A stretch of 64,000 nucleotides of DNA from Liolophura sinensis (GCF_032854445.1 NC_088295.1:56029249-56093248); one strand, 5' to 3'. Positions 23,469-34,282 are shown, counted from the first letter of the stretch. Notes: a model not told the origin generated them from the letters alone. Program-made: numbers and translations.

Positions 23469-23612
23469 TTACTCTCCATCAAGAGTCTTCTTGTCAAATA
23501 TGTACTCTCCAAGCCCTGTTCCAACTCGTCTCATATTGGTCAGGTGGTCAGAGATCGTCTTGATTTTCTCTACAGATGGCGCCAAATATTCACCCTCTAT
23601 AAAGTCTGTCAT
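23469..23612 (-). CDS. Ferritin 1 exon 4
   Basis: 47 codons plus [17 protein letters not shown], then [19 protein letters not shown]. The three-fold channel Asp and Glu in DFIEGEY are kept; the Gln141 position is Ser. Confidence 0.92.
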   Translation of the reverse strand: MTDFIEGEYLAPSVEKIKTISDHLTNMRRVGTGLGEYIFDKKTLDGE

Positions 23613-24190
23613 CTGAAATAAAATGCCAATAAATAATGAAAACTGCTCACTTCACTGATGCTCATGTAGTTAAAATGCAAAGATAAATTCAATATGTACT
23701 TCCTTTAATACTTTAAGTCCTTAGGTTCTGAACACACACAATCTGTGCATTTGAGCCTAAGATTTTCTCACGTATTGAAGAGTGTTGGGCATGACTTGGA
23801 TAATTAATACTGCTTAATACTATCGGTTGGTAGTTAACTACAACTTTGTCAAATATGTAAAGTGACACAGCTTCAGTTTGCATCTTGTGAAGCTGTGTCA
23901 GAGTCTTCTCTGTTCAGGACAAAACTGCCGTGGTTCACCCCATACCCACCAGACAGCTACCAAGGTGACAAAATGCGCTCGCATCCAACTCAAAAATGGT
24001 GGTCATAATTGATTGAATTTTTGATACCTTGTACAGGAAAGAGCCATGCTGCACCAGCTACTAGTCACTATTAACTCAAGATCACTATGTGCCTGGACCT
24101 CTGGCCCCTGATGTTCATACGTGGTAATGATGGCCAAATATTCCAGTCTAAGCTACAAATGCAACTACATCTACATCTAATCATGTTCAT

Positions 24191-24258
24191 TTTGATGACC
24201 AAATTCAACAATTTTGATGACCAAATTCAACAAATGTTGATGACCAAATTCAACAAAT
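24191..24258 (+). repeat. 24-bp tandem repeat, three copies
   Basis: ttttgatgaccaaattcaac repeated three times, just downstream of ferritin 1 exon 3 within intron 3. Confidence 0.88.
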
Positions 24259-24296
24259 ACCCTGATGCCTGCTAAAATCCTAAAGCAGGACCTCAC

Positions 24297-24422
24297 CTGA
24301 GCATCACCGTGTTTACCAGCTACTTTATGGAGATCCAGGAAGATCTGGTTTGAGTTCTTTTCCAGGGCGAGAGCAGCCTGCATTGCCTCCATGGCTGACC
24401 CCCACTCGTCACGGTCAGCTTT
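24297..24422 (-). CDS. Ferritin 1 exon 3
   Basis: 42 codons, phase 0: KADRDEWGSAMEAMQAAL, then LEKNSNQIFLDLHKVA, keeping the Glu107 equivalent. Splice sites cttcag and gtgagg. Confidence 0.92.
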
Positions 24423-24502
24423 CTGAAGAGCAAATATAATGGAAACTTACAAAAGAAGTACGCTTAGACAAACTTTATACCCATGGGCTTAAAAGAGATA
24501 CA

Positions 24503-24700
24503 AGTTGGTTAACGCGGTAGCGCAGCATAATGACCCAGGAGCCTCTCACCAATGCGGTCGCCGTGAGTTCAAGTCCAGCTCAGTGGGTTTCCCCCGGGCT
24601 CTACCCGGTTTCCACCCGCCATAATGCTGGCCGCCGTTATATAAGTGAAATATTCTTGAATACGGCGTAAAACACCAATCCAAAAAATAAATAAATAAAT
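24503..24700 (+). mobile_element. SINE family A, internally deleted, with 12-bp target-site duplication
   Basis: gttggttaacgcggtagcgc head, body and (aaat)n tail, flanked by a perfect duplication of aaaagagataca (24491-24502 and 24701-24712). The middle, between gttcaagtccagctc and gtgggtttcccc, is missing. Lies in ferritin 1 intron 2. Confidence 0.92.
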
Positions 24701-25109
24701 AAAAGAGATACAGACATTAAGTGGCGAACAAAGATATGTGTACCAGAATTTCCTGGGTTAATTCTCGTAGGGTCGGCCACACTGGGATTAATGTGCCATA
24801 CCTATTTCTTCAGCCATGGCTACACATCGCCCGGACTTGCCATTCTGTCACACCAGTCATTGAGCGATGATTCTGTACCTCTTACATGTAACTAACCTAG
24901 ATACCAACCGCTTGATTCTCCTACGCTTAAAAAACAACTAGTTACTTTTCAAAATAAAGACTCCATGAAAAAGAACGAGATAAACTGAACTGTTTTCTTA
25001 ACTTATGACGATTTTACATTATCTTGTCTCTTTTGTATATCGGAGAGGATCACACCAAAGTAACATTTGTAGATCATTTTCACTTTAGCTTGACATCAGC
25101 CAACACTTT

Positions 25110-25362
25110 TTTGATCTGGTTGGGGTTTCATGCCATACTCAAGAATATTTCATTTATACCACAGCAGTCAGCATTATAGTGGGAAGAAACCATGCACAGC
25201 TCAGGGCAAACCCACAACCATGAGCAGGTTGCTGGCAGACCTTCACACATACGACTGGAGGGGAAGCCAGCACGACCTGAAACTCACAGGGACTGCTTTG
25301 GTGAGCAGTTCCTGGGTCATATGCTGCGCCAGCATATTAACCACTCGGCCACGCCCAACAAG
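25110..25362 (-). mobile_element. SINE family A, decayed full-length copy
   Basis: Minus-oriented: ggttggggtttcatgccata at the tail end and the tRNA-like head ttaaccactcggccacg at the right end. Lies in ferritin 1 intron 2. Confidence 0.85.
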
Positions 25363-25728
25363 TGATGTCGTTAATACTTAAAACATAGCTGAAAATTTTA
25401 TCGTACTCTCAAAAGGCTATCCTACAGTTATGAAGTCATACCAGCCAAAATGACTAATTTTGACGTCAAATCTGCAATACCCCAATTACTTATTACCTCA
25501 AATCGGGATTATGTGTTTCTTGGGACAGAGCTAAACAAAATTTCAAAACACTAACAGTTTGTAGCTTTTCCTTTTCTTTTTAATACATAAATATGACTAG
25601 TCTACATGTAGGTCATAACATCATAAGGTTACACTATTTAACAGAGGTTTTGAAATTTATGTGAAAGTACGTGTAGTTCCCTGCTTGAGAACACAGTATT
25701 AAACATATGTAAAACTGGATGTATTTAC

Positions 25729-25876
25729 CTTCACATCCTGCAGAACAATGCGACCCCCCTCGCTTGTTTTGATATTTCATTAATTTCTGGGCTGTCTCTT
25801 GTTTACAGTCAGAATACTCTTTGAAAAACTTGTAAAATCCAGGCAGGGCAACATCATCACGATCAAAGTAAAATGC
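25729..25876 (-). pseudogene. Ferritin 1 exon 2 with one extra base
   Basis: 148 nt where 147 would be in frame. [13 protein letters not shown] is conserved, but the EEREH ferroxidase motif reads CKQET. The extra base lies in the G6 run (C6 at 25754-25759). Confidence 0.9.
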
Positions 25877-26273
25877 CTGCAGAACAAAACATGTGCCAAA
25901 AAATAACATATATTGCTTCAACTGTGTAAACACAAGCTATTCACCAATCACTGTGTTCACAGTGACAAAAAAAAAAAAAAAAAAAATCACTTTTTATCAG
26001 CAGATTATTTTAATATCATTTTAAACCTTATACAATATATCTATGAACAGAATGAAAGAAGTATGACTGAGGCCAAAGAAATACAAGATTTTATCTTCTC
26101 TTGTCCAGGTAGAAATTTTTTTTAAGTGGTAATGTACATCAGTTTTACTTCACATTGCAATGAATAAGTGTTTTTTTTTACATATTTTTTATTTTGCTTT
26201 CAATCACTATTTTGACAATACAGCTCAGAGCTCATCCAATAAAGTGTACTGGTACTACTCAATTATACCAACA

Positions 26274-26519
26274 TTTATTTATTTGATTGGTGTTCTGTGC
26301 CTAGAAGAAGAATAGTTCAGGCCACCGTCCAGCATTATGGTGGGAGGAAACTGGGCAAAGCCCAGAGGAAACCCACGATCATCCGTGGGATGCTGGCAGA
26401 CCTTTCGAAGTATGGCAGGAGAGGAAGCCAGTAAGCGCTCACAGCGACCACATTGGTGAGAGGCTCCTAGATCAATGTGCCGCACTGGCGTGCTAACCAC
26501 CTTGGCCACCGAGGCCCCT
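26274..26519 (-). mobile_element. SINE family A, full-length copy
   Basis: From tttatttatttgattggtgt to ttggccaccgaggcccct, with a scrambled stretch near ctagaagaagaatagttcag. Lies in ferritin 1 intron 1. Confidence 0.9.
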
Positions 26520-27104
26520 AACAACATCTAGGACACTACCCTGTAAAGTTCTATACAGCACTACTCTACACTACCCTATAAAGCAACTTAATATTTAAGT
26601 TTTGAGCTGTGACATTATGACGTCATCATGGTTACGTTTCTCTGTGACAAAGACATCGTTGCTTTACAGCAACATGGGAATATCATTGCATTTTAAAAAC
26701 ATTGGCAGGTATATACAATAATGAAAATAATTTCAATTTCCCGATTTACCTTGTAAAAATCCTCCTTAATAAATGTTTCAGAAAATAAACGTCAAGAACT
26801 ATGGATAATGTTAATTATTGAAATTACCAAACCCAACCGACATTACAGTGTGTGTGTGTACATCATGCTTTAGGAAACACATTCACAATGATAATTGTGA
26901 CATAATAAAAGAAAGAACAAATGAGTTCACGGCTTTGGACCGTCTTAATACAGGCGGGAAGAAGTTTAATGAGTTCCCAATTACAATATGACATTTACTC
27001 TCAAATATGTTTTTCTTGAAAATTACAGAGCAGGTTTAAAATATTTTGCATTGTTCTCATTAAAGTTTGTTTTGTTTTGCTAACTGACATCTCTTGATTT
27101 CAAG

Positions 27105-27216
27105 CTCCCGCTGAAACAGTGAGAGCTGGTTTCAAACATGCGACCTGATTGGCCGAGGGTCTGATAGTTGCAGTGAGCCAACAAGTACACTTTAACCACT
27201 GAGCCAGCCAACCAGT
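27105..27216 (-). mobile_element. tRNA-like SINE head of another family
   Basis: Minus strand: ggctggctcagtggttaaag (A box) and ggtcgcatgtttgaaaccag (B box). The body is unlike families A and B. Confidence 0.55.
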
Positions 27217-27749
27217 CTACAACAGTTATTTACAGACACTCGGTAATCTACAAATACTTGTGTAATACGGGCTATATACAGTAAGCTTGCTGCCACAGTC
27301 AGGATTTAGCTCTTCATTCTTGCGGCTTAACACCTGCATAAGCTTTTGACTCTCATCACGCTCATGCCAACAATGTTTATGCCACAGGTAACAAAAAAGT
27401 CAGACATTATAAGCCCTTCGTACTTTGTACATGGTGTTGCATGTTTTCACCCTGAAAATAATCATTTAATCTAGATATTTATAGCACCCACACTGCCACT
27501 CTCTTTGGAACTACGGTTAACACAGGAACAACTGCATTATATTTCTACACCAACTTTTATATTTATTTGGCTGTGGCTTAACGTCATGATGTCCACTTCA
27601 ATTTTATTATACAACATGTACAAGTTACCACTAGACCCTAAAGATCACTACCAATTTTCTAATGCGCAATCATTGGTTTATTAGTCTAGAACAAGATTTC
27701 TACAAAATCTAAATATATTAAATGAAACACTGATAGTCTTCAATCTCAC

Positions 27750-27854
27750 CATGGACTGGTACACGTAGCTGGCGTACAGCTCCATGTTGATCTGCTTGTT
27801 TATTCCAGCTTCGCTCTCGGCGTGGAAATTTTGACGAGGTTGTGAGACGGCCAT
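27750..27854 (-). CDS. Ferritin 1 exon 1
   Basis: 35 codons from ATG at 27854, with [15 protein letters not shown] at the end, then donor gtgaga. Holds the ferroxidase Glu27 and Tyr34 equivalents. Nearly identical to ferritin 2 exon 1. Confidence 0.92.
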
Positions 27855-27911
27855 TTTCACAGGTTAAAAACGATGATCTTCTGGCAAAGATGCAGTTTAT
27901 AATCACACACA

Positions 27912-27941
27912 CTATATATATATATATATATGTATGTATGT
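27912..27941 (-). repeat. TA/TG microsatellite within the ferritin 1 leader
   Basis: (TA)n plus (TATG)n lying between the IRE and the AUG, absent from the ferritin 2 leader. It is part of the 5' UTR unless a leader intron removes it. Confidence 0.85.
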
Positions 27942-27972
27942 GTTTATATAAAGCAAATAAACAAACGGTCTT

Positions 27973-28000
27973 GTCTGTACGCACACTGACGCAGCAAAAC
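27973..28000 (-). promoter_or_regulatory. Iron-responsive element (IRE) of ferritin 1
   Basis: The minus-strand RNA folds as lower stem guuu/agac, UGC/C internal loop, upper stem ugcgu/gcgua and hexaloop CAGUGU (27983-27988). This is the ferritin-type IRE bound by iron regulatory proteins to block translation when iron is low. About 120 nt upstream of the AUG. Confidence 0.93.
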
Positions 28001-28093
28001 AAGAACACGTTTCCCACCTAAATGCCGACCTCCTTTGTACAAAAACGACCACCACAGTGCTGTCGAGTCACCCTGACCCAATATGGTAATGAA

Positions 28094-28103
28094 GTCACGT
28101 GAC
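28094..28103. promoter_or_regulatory. Palindromic E-box / CLEAR-type motif upstream of ferritin 1
   Basis: The exact palindrome gtcacgtgac, about 95 bp upstream of the IRE. This matches the core recognised by bHLH-zip factors of the TFEB/MITF/USF type. Function is inferred. Confidence 0.5.
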
Positions 28104-29411
28104 ATGATCATGGTAGTCTCTCTGGATATCTGGGAAGACCAGACGCAAAATTTGTGGTCCTTTCAATGATATATATACAACCACTGAGAGTAAATAAATA
28201 AATAATAGCTTGTAGATTCTTCTGCAAACAGAGGGGTCTAAAATATTCTCGGTCGATTAAACACGTAGTAGTCCAATACACATAGATGGTTAAGAGGTTC
28301 TTCATGTTTGTATGTGTCAACATATTTTCTGAATCTGTTGATCAAAGTACAACATTTAACCAGAACTGCCTAGGTTCATCTCAACACTTCTAGCAAGAAA
28401 AGTATTACTCGTAGCTCAAATATTTTCAGTTTCCATGTAAAGTGCATATTTTGGGCTACCAGTTAAAATTTTGTAGTTTTCACAATTTTCGATTTACAGG
28501 CCATTGAATTACGTATTTTCAACCTGAAACCCTAAAATTAGTTTTTGACTTTATCTTTAAAAGTTACTGGCAAGACCAAAAAAAAAAACAAACAATAAAA
28601 GCAATTCAGATTACCAACCCAAAACACACCGGAATGTATCAGTTATACCGCAATTCAAAACTTTTAATGACATATATTCCACGAAGGACGACTTTCTGAA
28701 TTTTTTAATGGATTGTGACATCTTTTTCAAACATTTTATAATTAGTATTGCAGTGCATGCACATCAAATTTCACATGGATCCATCCATTGTTCCTTGAAA
28801 AAAAAAAGACTATAAAGATTTTGCTAAAATTCAACATTGCCATTAAAGTAAGTGATCTATGAAAAAATAAACTCGAAACTTTCTAAAGATACTATCTGAA
28901 AGGATTTTGTAGCCTAATTTCAAACAGCTTTAATTGAAAAAGAAAGAAAAAAGTATGTGAAAAGCATACTAAGGCTTCCAGTTTTAAGCTTGCATGCTTG
29001 CATGGAAGCCTATAGAAAATATACAGTCAGTGCTGGAGGGAGCAAATTAGCCATGTCTTATACATAGATATAGGAAACCTTACATCGAAACAAATTTTTT
29101 TTTGGCGAAAGAATAAGTAAACTTTATTCACAAAACTATGTCGATACAGGCCAATGTACAGCCTTGCCTATGTGTAGTGTAACAGAGAACAAATAACATC
29201 AATCAGGAATTAAGCTCTGTATTATGATTGTATGTCTTTGCCATTAACAAAGAAATTTACATCATATAAATTTAGATTTGTTACATGCAAGCGATTTTCT
29301 GCTTGATGAGCCTATTTTACCACGCCATATATTATGAATGCAATTGATCTTAAACTTACCAGTGCATCCTGTGAAAAGACCCTCAGAGATAACACTGATT
29401 TATGTTGTATA

Positions 29412-29667
29412 GATTTATTTATTTGATTGGTGTTTTACGCTGTACTCAAGAATATTTCACCTATACGACGGCATTATGGTGAGAGGAAACCGGGCAGAGC
29501 CTAGCGAAAACCCACGACCATCTGCAGGTTGCTGCCAGACCTTCCCACTTACGGCAGAGAGGAAGCCAGCATGAGCTGGACTTGAACTCACAGCAACCGC
29601 ATTGGTGAGAGGCTTCTGAGTCACTACGCTGCGCTAGCGTGCTAACCGACAGAGCCAAGGAGGCCCC
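29412..29667 (-). mobile_element. SINE family A, full-length copy
   Basis: tttatttatttgattggtgt through ctggacttgaactcacagca to agccaaggaggcccc. The tRNA-derived head is at the right end. Confidence 0.93.
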
Positions 29668-30394
29668 CAACTCTTGTTTAGATACCATAAGTTTAATACT
29701 TTATGGTTCAGTGTAAGGTGGGCAATTAATTTGTGCAGAATTTATTATCTGGTCCAGTGTTCAAAGAGCAAGCAGAAGTTCAAGTGATAAACACTTCAAG
29801 GTTTCCTCTAGAATTTTAGGTGTAATGATTACTTTGTAATTCATCACTGCCACAACTAATAAATTTTATACATAAATCTTGAAAGCCGAGGTCATTGGGG
29901 TCACGGTGATGAGGCAGGAAGTGATGTCATGAAAACAAAAACTTTGTCTCTAGCATTGTTTCTAACAATACTTCATACACATGCAATTTCTCTACAAGCA
30001 GTAAGCACATGATTCTAGTCAACAATATTAATAATGAATGCTGATTAAATAGTTCTTCCGGAGGATACTAGTGGTGAGGATAAACCTAAACAAACCTTCG
30101 TGCATCACGAGGGTTCCAAAGGTCAGTGATGTAAACGCTGTTAGGAGTAGGGTAGTAATTGTGTCATACGTCATCGCCATTTACATCTAGTATCACAATT
30201 TCCTAGTTTATGCACACCTGTTACAAGCTTACTATTCATGAAAAGAATAGGCACTATAGCTGGCCAGATGCCACATGGCGTGACCAAGGTCCATGCCAGG
30301 TAGGCCAGCTGGACAGTTATCCTCTGTTCAAAGGTAATATAAGAGATATCAATTGTACGAACACAAATTCCTCAAGATATTCTCATACAGAGGA

Positions 30395-30663
30395 GTGAGT
30401 TCCAGTGCAATTAATGCACATTTTTAATCTGATTTTGGAGACAAAACTACTAACGTTGGATTGGCCAATTTCAGGGCTACAAAACAAAGTATAATTTTTT
30501 TCGAATGATGTAGAATATGAATTCAAACTTTTTGCACAGAGAAGAGTAAGTTTCAGTGCAATTTATGCACATTTTAAATTTAAGTTTGGAGACAATTACA
30601 AATTTCCGGATTTCAAAAAAGTATTATTTTTATCAGTCCACTCAGATTAATGCCTACAGATGT
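30395..30663 (-). mobile_element. Two adjacent MITE-like fragments, TTCGCATG family
   Basis: The phrase gagttccagtgcaattaatg with ttttggagacaaaactac recurs about 145 bp later as agtttcagtgcaatttatg with agtttggagacaat. Both resemble the minus copy at 14612. Confidence 0.62.
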
Positions 30664-30667
30664 GCTT

Positions 30668-30927
30668 AAATTTATTTATTTGATTGGTGTTTTACGCCGC
30701 ACTCAAGAATATTTCAATTATACAACGGCGGCTACCATTATGATGGGAGTAAACCGGGCAGAGCTCGGTGAAAACCCACGACCATGCATAGGTTGCTGGC
30801 AGACCTTCCCACTTACAGCTGGAGAGGAAGCCAGCATAGGTTGGACTTTAACTCACAGCAACCGCATTGGTGTGAGGCTCTTGGGTCATCATGCTTCACT
30901 AGCACGCTAACCGAGCCACGGAGGCCA
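30668..30927 (-). mobile_element. SINE family A, full-length copy
   Basis: tttatttatttgattggtgt to gctaaccgagccacggaggcc, with all conserved body blocks. Confidence 0.93.
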
Positions 30928-31251
30928 AATAAAGAATCCCACAGATCACGTTACTCCTAGTTGCTTGTGGCCTGTTGGGATATAGCAAACACCATCCAGC
31001 TTTTTTCTTCGCTCTCCTTCTGCATATAGCGGAATGACAATTCTAGTACCTTAGATTGAAATACGCCTCAGAAAATTCTTAAAAATTAGCGATATTTATC
31101 ATGCCAACATTACTAACCACTATTAAGTAGGAAAAATTTATTTTGTTGAAATGTGCACCTTCAGCACCTTAATTATCTACATAGAAAAAACTACTGACAG
31201 TATGTTATCATGTCAATGAATTCAACTCCAACAACAAGATCAGTTTCAAGT

Positions 31252-31257
31252 TTTATT
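31252..31257 (-). terminator. Candidate poly(A) signal of ferritin 2
   Basis: AATAAA on the minus strand about 295 nt after the ferritin 2 stop. Another hexamer lies near 31136. Confidence 0.5.
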
Positions 31258-31551
31258 TCCTCTTCTGCAGCTTCATACACCAATGTTCAGAGGCATGTCA
31301 TGGATAGTATTAGACAAGCAAACAACCTGCGAGGAAGAATACAATATCTTCACCGGTAACATTCGGAAGATTAACTTGGTGCCAAACATTCTGAGCTAGT
31401 TACAAGATAATTACATCAGCTGATATAGTATACAGTAGTCCAGACACAGTGTACACCGGTATGACAGATTTAAATGTAAGATTGAGATGTCAACCAGAAG
31501 CTACAGAGACAGACTCCTCCAGGTGATGGGGAGGGCGTGGTCCTAAAGGGT

Positions 31552-31698
31552 TTACTCATCCCCACCTAGGGTCTCCTTGTCGAACATGTACTCTCCCAGG
31601 CCTGTGCCGACACGCTTCAGGTTGGTCACATGGTCAGAGATCTCCTTGATGGAGTCAACTTGTTCCTTGAGGTACTCTCCCTCAATGAAGTCCATCAT
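31552..31698 (-). CDS. FTH1: Ferritin 2 exon 4
   Basis: 48 codons plus [22 protein letters not shown], then [19 protein letters not shown]. Acceptor ctacag. Confidence 0.95.
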   Translation of the reverse strand: MMDFIEGEYLKEQVDSIKEISDHVTNLKRVGTGLGEYMFDKETLGGDE

Positions 31699-34282
31699 CT
31701 GTAGACAAAAATGAAATAAACAACTGATTACTACTTGTAGGTTTGGTTGACTGTTAGAGTAGGCTTGGCTCACGCTGTAGACAATACAAGAAACCGTAGT
31801 GATGAAGGTTGATTTATTTTCACCAACATTTAACACTTTACTACAAATTTTTACACTTGTATCATGGTTACTATGTTTACGAGTGGAGGAAATCTATACA
31901 CGTAGGGCTTATGAGTAGACAATGTCCAGACTGCCAGATGAGGCCACTGCTCATGCAGAGCCTTACCAAAGGTTCATCAATTATCAGAAATGTATCTAGA
32001 AAAAACTAACAATGCATGATCTATCATCTTGTCCTATGAGAAGTCAATGAAAACAGTGATATTTTACACAATTGCAACAAGCCAAAAATTGCTACAAATA
32101 ACTTTATCAGTCAGCAGGTATCTTATGGCACACTTGTTGAGGTTGGTTTCCACTACTACAAAATTTAGAAATCCTTTAATATTATCTTGGGTTAGCAAGT
32201 CAAACTGAGAATATTTCTCAGAGAAAATATTCAATATACTAAGCCCCAATGTGACGTGCATACATCAAATTTGGAAATATCTACTGCTATTCCAAATTCA
32301 GATGCAGGTCAATTTGTCTTGAAGAAGCAAAAGAAAATCAACTCATCTACCTTACCAAACTCTTTTACATGTCTGCGATCGCAGCAAGCTAATTCCAAAA
32401 ACAGATCAAAATCCAATATTTTTTTGGACCTCAATAACATGGCCTGTAGTATGTTGTCACAAAGCCTACATTTTTAAGAGACAGCAGCTCAAGACAAATG
32501 ATGACACGTGTCCGGTGTACAGCAAACTGAGCCAGGTTTTGTTTACCTGTGCATCTCCATGTGTGTCCGCAATCTTGTGCAGATCCAGCAAAGCCTGGTT
32601 CACATTCTTTTCCAGTGACAAGGCAGTCTGCATGGCCTCCAGCCCTGTTCCCCACTCGTCACGGTCAGGCTTCTGTCAATGAGAGTTTGTACTTATTTTT
32701 ACCACAAAAGATTTAATGCTGGCTATTGGACCAAGTTAAATAAAGTGCTAAAAACGAAGTTTAAAGTCATGGCATTTATAAGAACTGTAATGTTATAAAA
32801 AGCACATGCTGTAATTTTTTAACCTCTTTGCATGATGGCAAGGTGTATATTCAAGCATATTCTGACAGCATTATTTTGTGTACACTTATAAAGTTATACT
32901 TTTTGTGAAGTCCTAAAATTGGCCAACCCAACCTATTTAGTTTAGTCTCTAAAATCAAATAAAAAATGTGAATAAATTGCACTGAGAATTGGTCTTTCAT
33001 GTGCGAAAAGGCTTAGGAATTCGGGTAATGGAAAATACGAACAAGCCAAAATCTAAGGAAGACGTGGTCAATAACAATCTCATAATTGAGGCATTGCCAA
33101 CAGGAAAGGCACAATGGCAAACCATGAACTCTCCAATTAGACATTTCATCTAATTAAACATGCAGCACACATAAGTGAAGCAATCTTTTAAAAATATGCT
33201 TGTGATCACATTCACAAAACAGTTCAATGTAACAAAAAGTGAGCTCTATGAAGTATAATCCAATTCCTCCTCTGGCTTTTGAATGTATGGAGGTTGTCAA
33301 TTGTGAAAGGTGCTAAAGCTTACCTTGATGTCTTGCAGCACAATTCGGCCTCCTCTTTTGTTCTGGTACTTCATCAGTTTCTCAGCATGCTCCCGTTCTT
33401 CCTTTGAGCTCTCTCTGAAGAATTTGGCAAAGCCTCGCAGAGCGACATCATCGCGGTCAAAGTAGAAGCACTAAAATTACAAAAATGATGAGTTAATGTT
33501 TTAAATTGTTAACAATTCTACTTATCTTTTTTTTTATACAAATCTGTATTAGTGTACTCTTTTGGAATAGCTCTAACCCTCGCATCACTTTTATATTTTC
33601 ACCCTGGTCTCTCTTGGGAATGAAATAGCACTTTAATGATATTTAATCAAAAGTAGTTGCTCAGGTCTTCGAAAATTGTGCCACATCAACAATTTGGAGA
33701 ACCTATTTATCACACTGTGGACACTAATAGTCTATTTAGCACTGGCAGAAATAAGGTCGCACTGCAACTGAGGTGTGTTGACAAGTACAAATGAACTCTA
33801 AACCCGGATGCAACAGGACATACACTGACAATATTTCATCATTATATTCATTAGCAGCAAAATACAAGAATGTCGATGGTACTTATCTACGACGTTCCAT
33901 AAAACAAGAAGCAAAAGAAAACTCCCAAAAGTGAAAACCTGGAAAAATCGACACCGGTTACATAAAGCGATATTTTTGGGTTCTCTACGGTAAAATTGCA
34001 ATGGCGTGAGGAAGAAAACATCAATGGCGACTTCAGCATCCACGAGCAAATTTCTACCGTGAAAATATTACCACTAGTGTGATTTAAGCCATAAAGAGTG
34101 CAATCTATATTTCTCCGCACGGGAAAGCGCATCCACAAAAAGACGAAAATAGGAGAAAAACAAACTACGTAATCTCACCATGGACTGGTACACGTAGCTG
34201 GCGTACAGCTCCATGTTGATCTGTTTGTTGATTCCAGCTTCGCTCTCGGCGTGGAATTTTGACGAGGTTGTGAGACGGCCAT
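31552..34282 (-). CDS. FTH1: Ferritin 2: heavy-chain-like ferritin, frame broken by one base in exon 1
   Basis: Exons on the minus strand: 34179-34282, 33324-33470, 32547-32672, 31552-31698. It encodes a ferroxidase-type subunit: exon 2 has the intact EEREH motif (Glu61, Glu62, His65 equivalents), exon 3 keeps the Glu in LEKNVNQ, and exon 4 has KEQVDSIKE with the Gln141 equivalent. Exon 1 is 104 nt, one base short of ferritin 1. In aaaattcc a T is missing, so the frame from the conserved ATG (34282) runs [13 protein letters not shown] and does not reach HAESEAG. The frame that does has no ATG between the upstream stop and that motif. With the base restored the protein would be 174 residues. 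A sequencing error or a real null allele are both possible. Confidence 0.9.
32547..32672 (-). CDS. FTH1: Ferritin 2 exon 3
   Basis: 42 codons: [19 protein letters not shown], then [16 protein letters not shown]. Splice sites ttgacag and gtaaac. Confidence 0.95.
32809..33026 (+). mobile_element. MITE-like element, TTCGCATG family
   Basis: In ferritin 2 intron 2. Ends gtaattttttaacctctttg and (reverse) cgaattcctaagccttttcg; about 75-80 percent like 6231-6447 by eye. Confidence 0.7.
33324..33470 (-). CDS. FTH1: Ferritin 2 exon 2
   Basis: 49 codons: [18 protein letters not shown], then [19 protein letters not shown], then RIVLQDIK. Splice sites ttttag and gtaagc. Confidence 0.95.
34179..34282 (-). 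pseudogene. FTH1: Ferritin 2 exon 1 with one missing base
   Basis: Differs from ferritin 1 exon 1 by only two substitutions and one missing T (near 34252-34256). Ends YASYVYQSM, then gtgaga. An internal in-frame Met (INMELY) is the first possible alternative start. Confidence 0.88.

Larger units (their letters stand above)
23469..27854 (-). pseudogene. Ferritin 1: four-exon ferritin with a frameshift and degraded ferroxidase site
   Basis: Exons on the minus strand: 27750-27854, 25729-25876, 24297-24422, 23469-23612. Ferritins are 24-subunit iron-storage cages. The start is [17 protein letters not shown], as in invertebrate cytosolic ferritins. In exon 2 a run of six G (C on the + strand, 25754-25759) replaces the expected five, shifting frame after QNKRGG. 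Ignoring that base, the product would be 173 residues, a normal length. By alignment to human H ferritin, Glu61, Glu62, His65 and Gln141 are replaced by Cys, Lys, Thr and Ser; Glu27, Tyr34 and Glu107 remain. The IRE is intact. It is either a decaying paralog, a non-catalytic subunit with an assembly error, or a polymorphic null. Confidence 0.85.
28104..31229. other. Intergenic DNA between the two ferritin genes
   Basis: No credible ORF. Contains two full-length family A SINEs (29412-29667, 30668-30927) and paired MITE-like fragments (30395-30663); otherwise AT-rich unique sequence. Confidence 0.7.
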
